A DNA stretch of 64,000 bases from Terasakiella sp. SH-1 (lineage in GTDB: Bacteria > Pseudomonadota > Alphaproteobacteria > Rhodospirillales > Terasakiellaceae): positions 466,501-530,500 of the forward strand of contig NZ_CP038255.1 of assembly GCF_004564135.1 (NCBI RefSeq), in the 5' to 3' direction. Below, piece after piece: positions 18,331 to 26,408 of this stretch; positions within the stretch are counted from its first letter, which is position 1; each line of letters begins with the position of its first letter. The notes beneath the pieces were generated by a model. That model worked only from the letters and a program-made list of their open reading frames with translations, made no database searches and was not told the DNA's origin. A program made the position numbers and the translations under genes.

Positions 18331-18855
18331 TTAACAGTCACAGTTTTTCTGTTTCTGTTCGATCTGACTGACCCGGCCTTTGGGGTCAAATTCCATATGA
18401 CAGCATTGCTGGTAGCGTTTTGCCAGAAGCTGGCGGGCTTTTTTCAATTGAGATTTCAGGGTTGAATATGGAATATTCTGTGCTTCGGCATAGTCCTTCT
18501 GGCGGACATGAGCCAGATCAATATGGCGCAAAAGCGCTTGTTCTTTTTCAGGTAAGTCATTGATGAAGGGTTCAAGACAGCCTTCCATTTCCTGCAAGGG
18601 GGCTGTGTCGGTTTCATCTGTCAAAAACTCTGAAAGTGGTATTTGTTTTTGCCTGAAATGGTCAATCAAGCGATTGCGGGCAATACCGAATAACCAGGCT
18701 TTCAGGTTTTCTTCCTGTTGAAGCTGGTCCTGTTTTTGCCATGCTTTAAAGAGAATATCTTGTGTCAGGTCTTCGCCATCAGCCTGATTGAGCCCTTGTT
18801 TGCTCAACCAGGCGATTAATAATTGGCGATGGTTCTGCCAAATTTCAGCCTTCAT
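18331..18855 (-). CDS. ECF sigma factor, SigZ-like, with Cys-rich C-terminal tail
   Basis: 174 residues. Region 2 (GEDLTQDILFKAWQ, AWLFGIARNRLIDHFRQ) and region 4 (LPEKEQALLRHIDLAHVRQKDYAEAQNIPYSTLKSQLKKARQLL) are intact. The tail CCHMEFDPKGRVSQIEQKQKNCDC carries four Cys, a pattern I associate with SigZ-type factors. No anti-sigma gene is adjacent, so the tail itself may sense redox state or metal (inferred). It lies 3 bases after the glutathione S-transferase gene, so the two are co-transcribed. Confidence 0.8.
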   Translation of the reverse strand: MKAEIWQNHRQLLIAWLSKQGLNQADGEDLTQDILFKAWQKQDQLQQEENLKAWLFGIARNRLIDHFRQKQIPLSEFLTDETDTAPLQEMEGCLEPFINDLPEKEQALLRHIDLAHVRQKDYAEAQNIPYSTLKSQLKKARQLLAKRYQQCCHMEFDPKGRVSQIEQKQKNCDC

Positions 18856-18858
18856 GTG

Positions 18859-19548
18859 TTACTCGCAACAGCTTAGTGGTTTTTTCGGGGCTTGGTCGCA
18901 GTCTTCTTGCCCATGGATCAGATAGCGTTCTTCTGCCAGATAAAAGTGACTAAAACGCTCTTCAAAATCAGGTGGGACTGATTTTTCTGTCCATTCTTGT
19001 GTGAGCAGTTTTCTTTGCCAGTCTTGTAGTAAGGGTAAGTTTTCCAACATGTCAAAGCAAGTCTTACGTTGGATGATGTCGGCACGATGCAGCAGCACAA
19101 GCCAGGCGCTGCTTAACAGGGATATGTCTGTTTTGGCAGTCGTTTGGTTTGTGCGCAGGGCCTGTTCCATTTTTTCAAAGGCAGCACGTAATTTTTCATG
19201 GTGAGTTTCAAAGCTACTTTGGTTCTTACTGCTCATGGTCGAACATTGAACCAGATAGTTTTTAACCGCAAGGCTGGCCCAGGCTTTTTCAAGGGCGCGG
19301 GCTTCTGGTGAAGCTGTGGTTAAATATGTATCGGCAACATAATCCGCAATCGCATCTGATTCAAAAAGGATGGTTTCGTCTTCTGTAATCAGTAAAGGAA
19401 CTTGACCGTGCGGCGAGATATCCAAAAACCATTGGGGCTTGTCTGACAGTTGGATGAATGTGGTTTCGTAAGGAACGCCTGCGCCTTCTAGCAGGGCGGC
19501 AATGCGCTGGACAAAGGGACAGATGGTAAAGCTGATTAGTTTGATCAT
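18859..19548 (-). CDS. glutathione S-transferase with CC tail
   Basis: 229 residues. The N-terminal thioredoxin-like domain begins MIKLISFTICPFVQRIAALLE, with the catalytic-position Cys in CPFVQ, as in omega/lambda/DHAR-like enzymes. DISPHGQVPLL is the cis-Pro glutathione site and LFESDAIADYV completes it. The protein ends DQAPKKPLSCCE, an unusual di-Cys tail. First gene of a pair with the SigZ-like factor. Its start codon and Shine-Dalgarno lie in one arm of a long inverted repeat. Confidence 0.8.
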   Translation of the reverse strand: MIKLISFTICPFVQRIAALLEGAGVPYETTFIQLSDKPQWFLDISPHGQVPLLITEDETILFESDAIADYVADTYLTTASPEARALEKAWASLAVKNYLVQCSTMSSKNQSSFETHHEKLRAAFEKMEQALRTNQTTAKTDISLLSSAWLVLLHRADIIQRKTCFDMLENLPLLQDWQRKLLTQEWTEKSVPPDFEERFSHFYLAEERYLIHGQEDCDQAPKKPLSCCE

Positions 19549-19601
19549 TTCTCAAAACTCCATTTTATAAGGTTCTGACCCTAAGACGGAGCTTTGAGAA
19601 A
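19548..19601 (-). promoter_or_regulatory. inverted repeat covering the GST ribosome-binding site
   Basis: Arms TTTCTCAAAACTCC (19548-19561) and GGAGCTTTGAGAAA (19588-19601) pair over 13 of 14 positions around a 26-base loop. On the minus strand the downstream arm contains the GGAG ribosome site and touches the ATG, so folding would hide the start. It could equally be an operator. Confidence 0.55.
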
Positions 19602-19619
19602 AAAGACGAAAAAAAACTT

Positions 19620-21497
19620 CTAAAATCCGTAGAAAAACGGAATGAACAGGCTGAAGGCAATCCAGATGATGAAGACCAGAGGTGTGCCTGCGATGATAAA
19701 ATCCTTAAAGCTATAGCGTCCCGGTGCCATGACCAACAGGTTGGTTTGATAACCAATCGGGGTGGCAAAGGCACAGTTGGCGGCAAAGACAACCGCCACG
19801 GCAAAGGCACGCGGGTCAACACCCAGCTCGTTCGCCATAGAGACCGCAATGGGTGTAAAGAGAACCGCACAGGTCTGAGTGGACAGAACGTTGGTCAGCA
19901 AGGCAATCAGCAGGAACAGGGCTGAGAGCACCGTCCTTGGTCCGGCCCCATCCAGCATATCCACCACCCCGTGGGCAAGGTAAGTCGCCGCCCCCGTGGC
20001 TTGCATGGCAGACCCCAGGGCAAGGGCAGCGCCAACCATGGTGACAATCTTGGAATCAACGGCGCGAACGGCCTGGCGAACATTGAGTGCGCCAATGGCA
20101 ACCATGGCGGTCGCACCGATAAGGGCACAGGTGACAGTTGGCAACAAGCCACTACCGGCCATAAAGACAACACCGACGAAAATGGCCAGTGCGCGGCGGG
20201 CATGGTGGATAGCGGGAAGTTCTTCCTTAGACCATTCCAGCAAGATCACATCGCGATTGGAACGCAGGCTGTGGATATCACTGGGGTGGCCCTGAACCAG
20301 CAGCACATCACCGGATTGCAGGCGAATATCATCCATACGTGCGCGGATCATGCGTGAACGGCGCTGAATACCAATAACCTTACAGCCGCTTTTGGCTGCA
20401 AAACTGGTATTTTGCAGGGTCTGACCAGATAGCTGGGAGGTCGGGGGCAACATGACTTCGACGAGCATCTGATCTGGGCTTTTTGCTTCTTCGTCTCCCT
20501 CTTCTTCCGTTTGTGAAACAGCTTTGTCCGGCTGTTCTGAATGATGGGGTTCCAGAAGGCCCTTGTTTTGGGTCAAGACTTCGGTGATGGTTTTGCGCGT
20601 TGCTGCCACAACCAGAATATCACCGGGCTGAATTTTGTGATCTTCAAAAGGCGGCAAAATGGCTTGGCCGTGGCTTTGGATCATACGCACGGTCATATTG
20701 GGCAGGTCGATGAAAAAACCACCCATGGATTCTTTCCCCACCAGTTTGGCACCAGGCGCAACGGTAAGCTGGGCAATGAAATGTTTGCCACTATGTTTGT
20801 TTTCACCTTCTTCCCCACTGCGATCAGGCAGCAGGCGGGGCATGACAAAGACCACATAGACCAGCCCGATAGAGGCCAGAACAAGGCCAGGCAGGGTAAA
20901 GTCAAAAAACTTGAACGGCACTTCGCCAAGCTGGATCAGGGCGGAGTTCACCAGCAGGTTGGTTCCTGAACCGATCAGGGTAATCATCCCGCCTAAAACC
21001 GCTGCGGCACTCAGGGGCATCATCACCTTGGAGGCGGATTTGTTAATGCGTGCGGCCAAAGCCTGCATAATCGGGATAAAGATAACGACAACCGGGATAT
21101 TGTTGAGCATGGAAGAAATCAACATGCCCACAATCAGGGTGAGCAAAATGGTGATCCAGGTATTTTTCCCCCCTAGCCGCAAAAGAAGCTGGGCACCACG
21201 TTCTAACACCCCTGTGCGTACCATGCCCTGACCAACAACAAGCAGGGCCAGTACGGTAATCAGGCCGGTATTGGCAAAACCAAGCAAGAGGTTATGGGGG
21301 GATAGAAGATTGGTTCCCCCCTCGTCAATAACCGGGAATACATGAAAGACAACCATGACCAAACCAAGCGTGACCAAAGACGTCAGCTCTACGGGAATAT
21401 CTTCAATGGCATATGCGATCAGGGCAGCCAAAATGATGATGTAGGTTAACCACATCTGGAAATTCGCCCCAAAAAGATCTATCGCAAGCTCAGTCAT
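19620..21497 (-). CDS. SLC13-family permease with two TrkA-C domains
   Basis: 625 residues. Membrane segments fill residues ~15-215 and ~410-625. The middle (~220-400) holds two TrkA-C-like regulatory domains (LTVAPGAKLVGKESMGGFFIDLPN; VMLPPTSQLSGQTLQN...IRLQSGDVLLVQGHP). It carries the family signature IPLVVIFIPI-like NNIPVVVIFIPI and the second helix pair FAANCAFATPIGYQTN. Relatives transport sulfate, dicarboxylates or other anions with Na+. The substrate cannot be told from sequence. Confidence 0.85.
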   Translation of the reverse strand: MTELAIDLFGANFQMWLTYIIILAALIAYAIEDIPVELTSLVTLGLVMVVFHVFPVIDEGGTNLLSPHNLLLGFANTGLITVLALLVVGQGMVRTGVLERGAQLLLRLGGKNTWITILLTLIVGMLISSMLNNIPVVVIFIPIMQALAARINKSASKVMMPLSAAAVLGGMITLIGSGTNLLVNSALIQLGEVPFKFFDFTLPGLVLASIGLVYVVFVMPRLLPDRSGEEGENKHSGKHFIAQLTVAPGAKLVGKESMGGFFIDLPNMTVRMIQSHGQAILPPFEDHKIQPGDILVVAATRKTITEVLTQNKGLLEPHHSEQPDKAVSQTEEEGDEEAKSPDQMLVEVMLPPTSQLSGQTLQNTSFAAKSGCKVIGIQRRSRMIRARMDDIRLQSGDVLLVQGHPSDIHSLRSNRDVILLEWSKEELPAIHHARRALAIFVGVVFMAGSGLLPTVTCALIGATAMVAIGALNVRQAVRAVDSKIVTMVGAALALGSAMQATGAATYLAHGVVDMLDGAGPRTVLSALFLLIALLTNVLSTQTCAVLFTPIAVSMANELGVDPRAFAVAVVFAANCAFATPIGYQTNLLVMAPGRYSFKDFIIAGTPLVFIIWIAFSLFIPFFYGF

Positions 21498-21635
21498 GCT
21501 GTTCCCAATTATTGTTATTTATCTTCAAGGTATCGCTTATGGCAGCGTTTCACACAAGTTTTTTTGACAAAAACAAGGTTTTACAGCTGTTTTCCCTGTC
21601 GCAAAATGGCAATTGTCAATTTTGCCCGATGATCT

Positions 21636-22514
21636 TTAGGCCCGTCGGGTGATCATAATGCCTGCAAGAATAGCAATCGTTGAAATTGCGATTTCAAGGG
21701 TGAGACTCTCACTCAGAAAGCTGATGGCAAGGGCTATGCTGACAATGGGTTGGGCAAATTGCAAAGGGGCGATGGGGCCGACACCGCATTCACCGATGGC
21801 CCAGAACCAGCAGACATAGCCCAAAATGCAGATGAAAATGACAAGATAGGCCATTGCCCACCATGCTGATGGCTGGATTAATGAGGGGTCAAGGTTTAAA
21901 GAGAGGGGGATAAACAGGGGAAGCAGCAGTAATCCGCTGAATACCAAGGTCCAGGCCGTGGCAGCCCATGTGCCAATAGCGGCACTCAGGCGTCCGCCTG
22001 CAACATATCCAGCACTGACGCACAGGATACTTAAGAAAACCAGCAGATCACCTTGAAGGGTTGCACTGCTGGTTTCTTTTTGTTGGGACAGGATCAGGTA
22101 TATTTCCCCGATAAATGCAACGCCTGCACCCATCCACCATAAAGACCGAGGCCAGTTTTTCTCAACACTAAAACCGATTAGCCCGGTGAAAATCGGGGCT
22201 GAGGCAATGATCAAGGCAGCATGGATGGTTGACGTTTGTGTCATTCCCATACTGAACAGGAGGGCATAGCCGATGGTTCCCAAAAGACAAGCAATGGCGA
22301 GGGCAAACCAGTCTGTTCGGTTTTTGGGAAGGGGGAGACGTTTAAAAAGAGCAAAAGGCAAAATGAGCAAGGCGGCCAGGAAAGTGCGAAACACGGCTGC
22401 TTCCATGGCACTGAAACTTTGGACAGCAAGTTTGGTTGCCGCTGGCGAGGCCCCCCAGATGAGAATACCCAAGCCTGCGATCAGATAGACCCGAAGAGAG
22501 TTGGGGCTGCTCAT
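21636..22514 (-). CDS. EamA/DMT-family transporter
   Basis: 292 residues, ten predicted membrane segments in two EamA repeats (GLGILIWGASPAATKLAVQSFSAMEAAVFR; LLVFLSILCVSAGYVAGGRL). Drug/metabolite exporters of this family often export amino acids. Its start overlaps the PhzF gene stop by 4 bases. With AlaX and LysE nearby this suggests an amino-acid export and quality-control group; inferred. Confidence 0.85.
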   Translation of the reverse strand: MSSPNSLRVYLIAGLGILIWGASPAATKLAVQSFSAMEAAVFRTFLAALLILPFALFKRLPLPKNRTDWFALAIACLLGTIGYALLFSMGMTQTSTIHAALIIASAPIFTGLIGFSVEKNWPRSLWWMGAGVAFIGEIYLILSQQKETSSATLQGDLLVFLSILCVSAGYVAGGRLSAAIGTWAATAWTLVFSGLLLLPLFIPLSLNLDPSLIQPSAWWAMAYLVIFICILGYVCWFWAIGECGVGPIAPLQFAQPIVSIALAISFLSESLTLEIAISTIAILAGIMITRRA

Positions 22515-23299
22515 ATATAGATAGAGCCCTTCATATAGAGAACGGCCTTTCCATAGATTTCAAGACGCGTTTCTTTTAAATCACAGCGTAAATCCCCGCC
22601 ACGTTTGGAAATCTGGCGGGCATGTAATGTTTGTTTTCCAAGAATTTTCGCCCAGTAAGGGACAGATATACAATGGGCAGAACCTGTCACCGGGTCTTCG
22701 GGGATACCGTGTTCAGGTACAAACACACGCGATACAAAGTCATAATCTGGGGAGGGAGCTGTGATAATAAAATTTCCCGGTGCAATAGATTGAAGGGTGG
22801 GGAAGTCTGGTGAGCAGTTTTTGACCTGCTCTTCATTTTTGGCACGGACAATGGCAAAAATACTGTTTTCACAGGCCAGGACCTCTTGCGGTTCAAAGCC
22901 AAGAGCCTGAGACAGCCCTTCTGGCACCTCAATATGTTTGCTATCATATTTGGGGAAGTTGAGGACAAAGCCTTCGTCTTGGCGGCGAACGGTTAAATCG
23001 CCAGACATGCTGGAAAAGACGATTTCTTCTTCTCTATAACCCAATTCACTATAGGCAATAAAGGCAGAGGCCAGAGTAGCATGGCCGCAGAGTGGGATTT
23101 CCACTGTCGGTGTAAACCATCGCAGATGAAATTTGTTTCCTTCTGGAACGAAAAAAGCGGTTTCCGCCAGATTGTTTTCTGCGGCAATGTTCTGCATAAC
23201 GGTGTCATCCAGCCATTTTTCCAATGGAATGACAGCTGCGGGGTTGCCTTCAAAAACAGAGTTGGCGAAGGCATCAACTTGATAAATGTTAATCATCAT
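22511..23299 (-). CDS. PhzF-family isomerase/epimerase-like protein
   Basis: 262 residues of the diaminopimelate-epimerase-like PhzF fold: IYQVDAFANSVFEGNPAAVIPL, ENNLAETAFFV (with the family's catalytic Glu), FTPTVEIPLCGHATLA, and EDPVTGSAHC. PhzF itself acts in phenazine synthesis, but most family members are of unknown function and no phenazine genes are here. The start could be ATG 23299 or 23296; the frame opens at a GTG at 23303-23305, overlapping the AlaX stop. Confidence 0.85.
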   Translation of the reverse strand: MMINIYQVDAFANSVFEGNPAAVIPLEKWLDDTVMQNIAAENNLAETAFFVPEGNKFHLRWFTPTVEIPLCGHATLASAFIAYSELGYREEEIVFSSMSGDLTVRRQDEGFVLNFPKYDSKHIEVPEGLSQALGFEPQEVLACENSIFAIVRAKNEEQVKNCSPDFPTLQSIAPGNFIITAPSPDYDFVSRVFVPEHGIPEDPVTGSAHCISVPYWAKILGKQTLHARQISKRGGDLRCDLKETRLEIYGKAVLYMKGSIYI

Positions 23300-23301
23300 A
23301 T

Positions 23302-24006
23302 TCACGCAAAATGGATGTTGATACGACGGTTAAGTTTGCCTTTTTTCTCAACCTTTCCAATACGGACAGGGCCGATTTCACCTGTGGATTTGACATGGGT
23401 CCCGCCACAGGGTTGATAATCCACATCTCCCACACGAATGGTACGTACAGACCCTTGGCCCATAGGGGGCTTAACCGACATTGTGCGCACCAGATCAGGG
23501 TTACTTTCAAGTTCTTGATTTGTAATGGCACTGATTTCAACAGGTTGGTTGGCTGTGATTTCTTGATTGATCGCTGCGGCCAGGGCCTCTTTATCCGGGG
23601 CTTCGGGGAGATCAAAGTCCAGACGGCTTTTTTCCAACCCGACAGAACCACCGGTAACGGCCCCGTCCACCTTTGAACACATGATGTGTAAGGCCGTGTG
23701 CATCCGCATTAGCTGATGGCGGCGTTCCCAGTCGATAATGGCTTTGAGCTTTGTGCCAACTTCTGGCAGTGGAGTACCTTCTTCAACCAGATGCAGGTGG
23801 GCACCTGTTTCGCGATCTTTTATCGTATTGGCAATGGTGATGGTTGATCCATCAGCCAATTCAAAGGTGCCGCTGTCACCGGGCTGGCCACCACCAGTGG
23901 GATAGAAAACGGTTTGATCCAGAATAATTGCCCCTTCTTGTGTGGCAATCACTTCTGCCTCACAGGATTTAAGGTAGGAATCGTCACGAAACAGTTCTTT
24001 AGTCAT
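23302..24006 (-). CDS. alaX: alanyl-tRNA editing protein AlaX
   Basis: Stand-alone editing domain that deacylates mischarged Ser- or Gly-tRNA-Ala. 234 residues. The zinc ligands of the HxxxH and CxxxH motifs are present: H103 and H107 (MHTALHIM), then C200 and H204 (CGGTH). VFYPTGGGQPGDSG is the conserved N-terminal loop. It belongs to a compact minus-strand group LysE-AlaX-PhzF-EamA with overlaps or 10-base gaps. Confidence 0.9.
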   Translation of the reverse strand: MTKELFRDDSYLKSCEAEVIATQEGAIILDQTVFYPTGGGQPGDSGTFELADGSTITIANTIKDRETGAHLHLVEEGTPLPEVGTKLKAIIDWERRHQLMRMHTALHIMCSKVDGAVTGGSVGLEKSRLDFDLPEAPDKEALAAAINQEITANQPVEISAITNQELESNPDLVRTMSVKPPMGQGSVRTIRVGDVDYQPCGGTHVKSTGEIGPVRIGKVEKKGKLNRRINIHFA

Positions 24007-24016
24007 GTATCTTTCC

Positions 24017-24562
24017 TCACAAGAAAATTGTCGCCACCATAATCAGGGACAAGATGATATAGAGTATGCGTGTGCGCAAGGGATTGTCGATGAGAAAGCG
24101 ACGCATCCAGGCACCGGCAAAAATCCATGAGGCACAAACCGTATTGGTCAGGGTGAAAATGACAGCACCGGTTACGGTATCTAATCCATACGAGGTCGCC
24201 CCGGCAAAAGCCATCATCAGGGCCTTGGGGTTGATCCATTGAAAGGCGGCTGCGCGAAAGAACCCCCAGGGTTTTTCGTCGGCTGATGGATCTGCAAACT
24301 CAGTGGAGGCTGTCGCAATCTTAAAGGCGATGTAAAACAACAAGGCCATCGCCACCCATTCCAAAACCTCCATACTGCCTTCAGGCAATAAAGGCAGGAT
24401 GGAGCCAACCAGTAAAAACATAAAGCCGAAGCCAAGGTTAATGCCAAAAAGATGGGGCAAGGTTCGTTTGATGCCAAAGCGCACACCAGAAGCCATCAAC
24501 AGGGAGTTGTTCGGCCCCGGTGTGATCGAGGTTACAAATGCAAAGAGGGCGAAATTAAGCAT
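24017..24562 (-). CDS. LysE-family amino-acid exporter
   Basis: 181 residues, about five membrane segments. It begins MLNFALFAFVTSITPGPNNSLLMASG, the diagnostic LysE/RhtB N-terminus with the PGP motif, and has FQWINPKALMM. Exports amino acids such as threonine or homoserine lactone-type compounds; exact substrate unknown. It is the first gene of the run through AlaX, PhzF and EamA. Confidence 0.85.
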   Translation of the reverse strand: MLNFALFAFVTSITPGPNNSLLMASGVRFGIKRTLPHLFGINLGFGFMFLLVGSILPLLPEGSMEVLEWVAMALLFYIAFKIATASTEFADPSADEKPWGFFRAAAFQWINPKALMMAFAGATSYGLDTVTGAVIFTLTNTVCASWIFAGAWMRRFLIDNPLRTRILYIILSLIMVATIFL

Positions 24563-24604
24563 TTTTTAGACCTGTCATTCTTAGAAAAAATAAAAGAGGC
24601 AAGG

Positions 24605-24631
24605 CGGTCCCCGCGTGTGCGAGGACGACAC
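24605..24631. repeat. dispersed intergenic palindrome, single unit
   Basis: GTCCCCGCGTGTGCGAGGACGAC (24607-24629) lies between the DUF1127 gene end and the LysE gene start. The pattern is the same as in copies at 2.7 and 53.5 kb: a GC-rich stem, then GAGGACGAC. Confidence 0.65.
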
Positions 24632-24641
24632 CCTTGTCCGT

Positions 24642-24893
24642 TTATGCTGTCCAGAAAGGCTTATTTGCTTCCTTTTGGATTTGATCGCGGCTCAGCCCCA
24701 CATCTTTCAGGGTTTCGTCTGAAAGAGTATGAAGAGAGCGACGCTGTTGTGCGCGTTTTGTCCAAATTCGCCATATCTGCATAAGCTGGAGAATGTCTGC
24801 ACGGACCATATGTACCCCAGCTTTTGCCCATTGGCCCCAGCTTGGTAGCGGGGCAGTTGTTGTGTCGATTGTATCGATACAATTCTGTCTCAT
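24642..24893 (-). CDS. small DUF1127 protein
   Basis: 83 residues from the ATG at 24893, which has a GGAG ribosome site; a longer open frame to 24980 is rejected. The C-terminal half carries the DUF1127 pattern (RRSLHTLSDETLKDVGLSRDQIQKEANKPFW). Small Arg-rich DUF1127 proteins are linked in other alphaproteobacteria to RNA turnover and phosphate or stress responses; that is family knowledge. It diverges from the MocR regulator across a palindrome-rich region, and one palindrome lies inside its first codons. Confidence 0.8.
   Translation of the reverse strand: MRQNCIDTIDTTTAPLPSWGQWAKAGVHMVRADILQLMQIWRIWTKRAQQRRSLHTLSDETLKDVGLSRDQIQKEANKPFWTA
24868..24883. promoter_or_regulatory. 16-bp perfect palindrome in the DUF1127 5' coding end
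   Basis: ATTGTATCGATACAAT, a perfect palindrome. Its half-site GATACAA recurs near 24947, and GATACAtT occurs at 24968. A plausible operator for the divergent MocR regulator. Confidence 0.55.
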
Positions 24894-24965
24894 CGGTCCA
24901 TTCTCCGCTTGAAGTGATAAATATTTAATGACATTTACGGTAAAATAGATACAATATCGCGTCAA

Positions 24966-24994
24966 TTGATACATTGTCACCGTGACAATATAAT
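24966..24994 (+). promoter_or_regulatory. predicted mocR promoter with a 17-bp palindrome as spacer
   Basis: TTGATA (24966-24971) and TATAAT (24989-24994) are separated by exactly 17 bases. The palindrome ATTGTCACCGTGACAAT (24973-24989) almost fills the spacer, so a protein bound there would block RNA polymerase. The predicted transcription start falls about 7 bases before the ATG, after the GGAG. Confidence 0.7.
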
Positions 24995-25007
24995 TTGGAG
25001 TACCTCA

Positions 25008-26408
25008 ATGTCCTTATGGGTTCCTGAAATCGAAAGCCGCCGTGGTCCGCGCTACCTTGCCATTGCCGATGCTATTGGTGAAGCCATTCGACAAGGGGAG
25101 CTAAAGCCGGAGGAACGCCTGCCGACCCATCGTGATCTGGCCTATCATCTGGGGGTGACGGTGGGAACGGTGAGCCGGGCTTATGGGGAAGCAGTGCGTC
25201 GTGATTATGTGATTGGTGAAGTTGGGCGGGGCACGTACGTTAAGCCGGAAGAAGATGGCACGATGGATACGCCGTTTCATATCCCTGATATGTTGGACCC
25301 TAACCTGATTGATTTCAGCATGAATATTCATTCCGAAGGTGAAGGGGTGGAAAAACTGCGCATTGCCTTACAGGTCTTGGCGCAAGACCCTGGACTTGGG
25401 GCCTTGATGCGTTATCAGGCCGAACAGGGGATGGAACATCATCGGGTTGCCATGGCGAAATGGGCGCATTGGCATGGTGCACCTTATGATCCGGATCGGA
25501 TTGTGGTTTCAAACGGGGTGCAACATGCCATGGCATTATCCTTAATGGCGTTGTGCAAGGCAGGCGATACCTTGCTGTGTGAAGAATATTCCTATCCCGG
25601 TATCAAGACGCTGGCGACGCAATTAGGGGTGAAAATGCAGGGCCTGCCCATGGATGAACATGGCCTTATTCCCGATCGGTTGGAAAAGGCGATTGTTCAA
25701 ACGGGTGCGCGTGTTCTTTATTGCATGCCGAACTATCAAAACCCCACAAGTGTTAGTATGGATCTTTCACGACGCCAAGAAATTGTAGAGATTGCCAAAC
25801 GTCATGGGCTCTGGATCATTGAAGATGATATTTATGGTTTTGTACATGAAAAGATGGGCAGTCTTCAGCCCTTTGCCACTTTGTTGCCAGAGCAGACTTT
25901 TTATCTGAATGGGGCGTCAAAAAGTATCAGTCCGGGCTTGCGTGTCGGCTTTGCTTTGGTGCCAGAACAAAAAGTCCAGACGGTTGCAGCCTGTGTGCGC
26001 TTAACCAATTGGATGGTTGCACCGCTGACGGTTGAAATTTTATCTCGCTGGATTGAGGATGGGACGGCGCAGTATTTTATGGATTGGCATCGCAAAGAGG
26101 CATCAAAGCGCCAAGAGGTGATGCTAAAATATATCACACGCGGCGAGCTGCAAACCTCGCCTAATAGCTATCATAACTGGTTCACCCTGCCAGCCCCTTG
26201 GACGGCAGAAATGTTTTGCCTGCGTGCGCGAGAACGTGATGTCTCAATTATGCCCGCTCATATTTTTTATATTGGCAAGGGGGCACCGGTTAATGCGGTG
26301 CGATTGTGTTATGGTGCCCCTGCAAGTGTGGATGTGGTCGAAGATGGCATGTCTCGTTTGGCAACGCTTTTAAACGAAGAAATCCATGCTTTCCATTCGG
26401 TTATGTAA
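25008..26408 (+). CDS. MocR-type regulator (GntR HTH fused to aminotransferase domain)
   Basis: 466 residues. The winged helix is at ~12-78 (ERLPTHRDLAYHLGVTVGTVSRAYGEAVRR), and the fold-type I aminotransferase domain at ~100-460. PLP contacts D273 and Y276 (IEDDIYG) and the Schiff-base K305 (NGASKS) are present, so it should bind PLP. The start at 25008 has TTGGAG upstream. MocR proteins often control a neighbouring gene in response to PLP or an amino acid; the divergent DUF1127 gene and itself are the obvious targets. Its 3' end overlaps the convergent lrgB gene by 8 bases. Confidence 0.9.
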   Translation: MSLWVPEIESRRGPRYLAIADAIGEAIRQGELKPEERLPTHRDLAYHLGVTVGTVSRAYGEAVRRDYVIGEVGRGTYVKPEEDGTMDTPFHIPDMLDPNLIDFSMNIHSEGEGVEKLRIALQVLAQDPGLGALMRYQAEQGMEHHRVAMAKWAHWHGAPYDPDRIVVSNGVQHAMALSLMALCKAGDTLLCEEYSYPGIKTLATQLGVKMQGLPMDEHGLIPDRLEKAIVQTGARVLYCMPNYQNPTSVSMDLSRRQEIVEIAKRHGLWIIEDDIYGFVHEKMGSLQPFATLLPEQTFYLNGASKSISPGLRVGFALVPEQKVQTVAACVRLTNWMVAPLTVEILSRWIEDGTAQYFMDWHRKEASKRQEVMLKYITRGELQTSPNSYHNWFTLPAPWTAEMFCLRARERDVSIMPAHIFYIGKGAPVNAVRLCYGAPASVDVVEDGMSRLATLLNEEIHAFHSVM

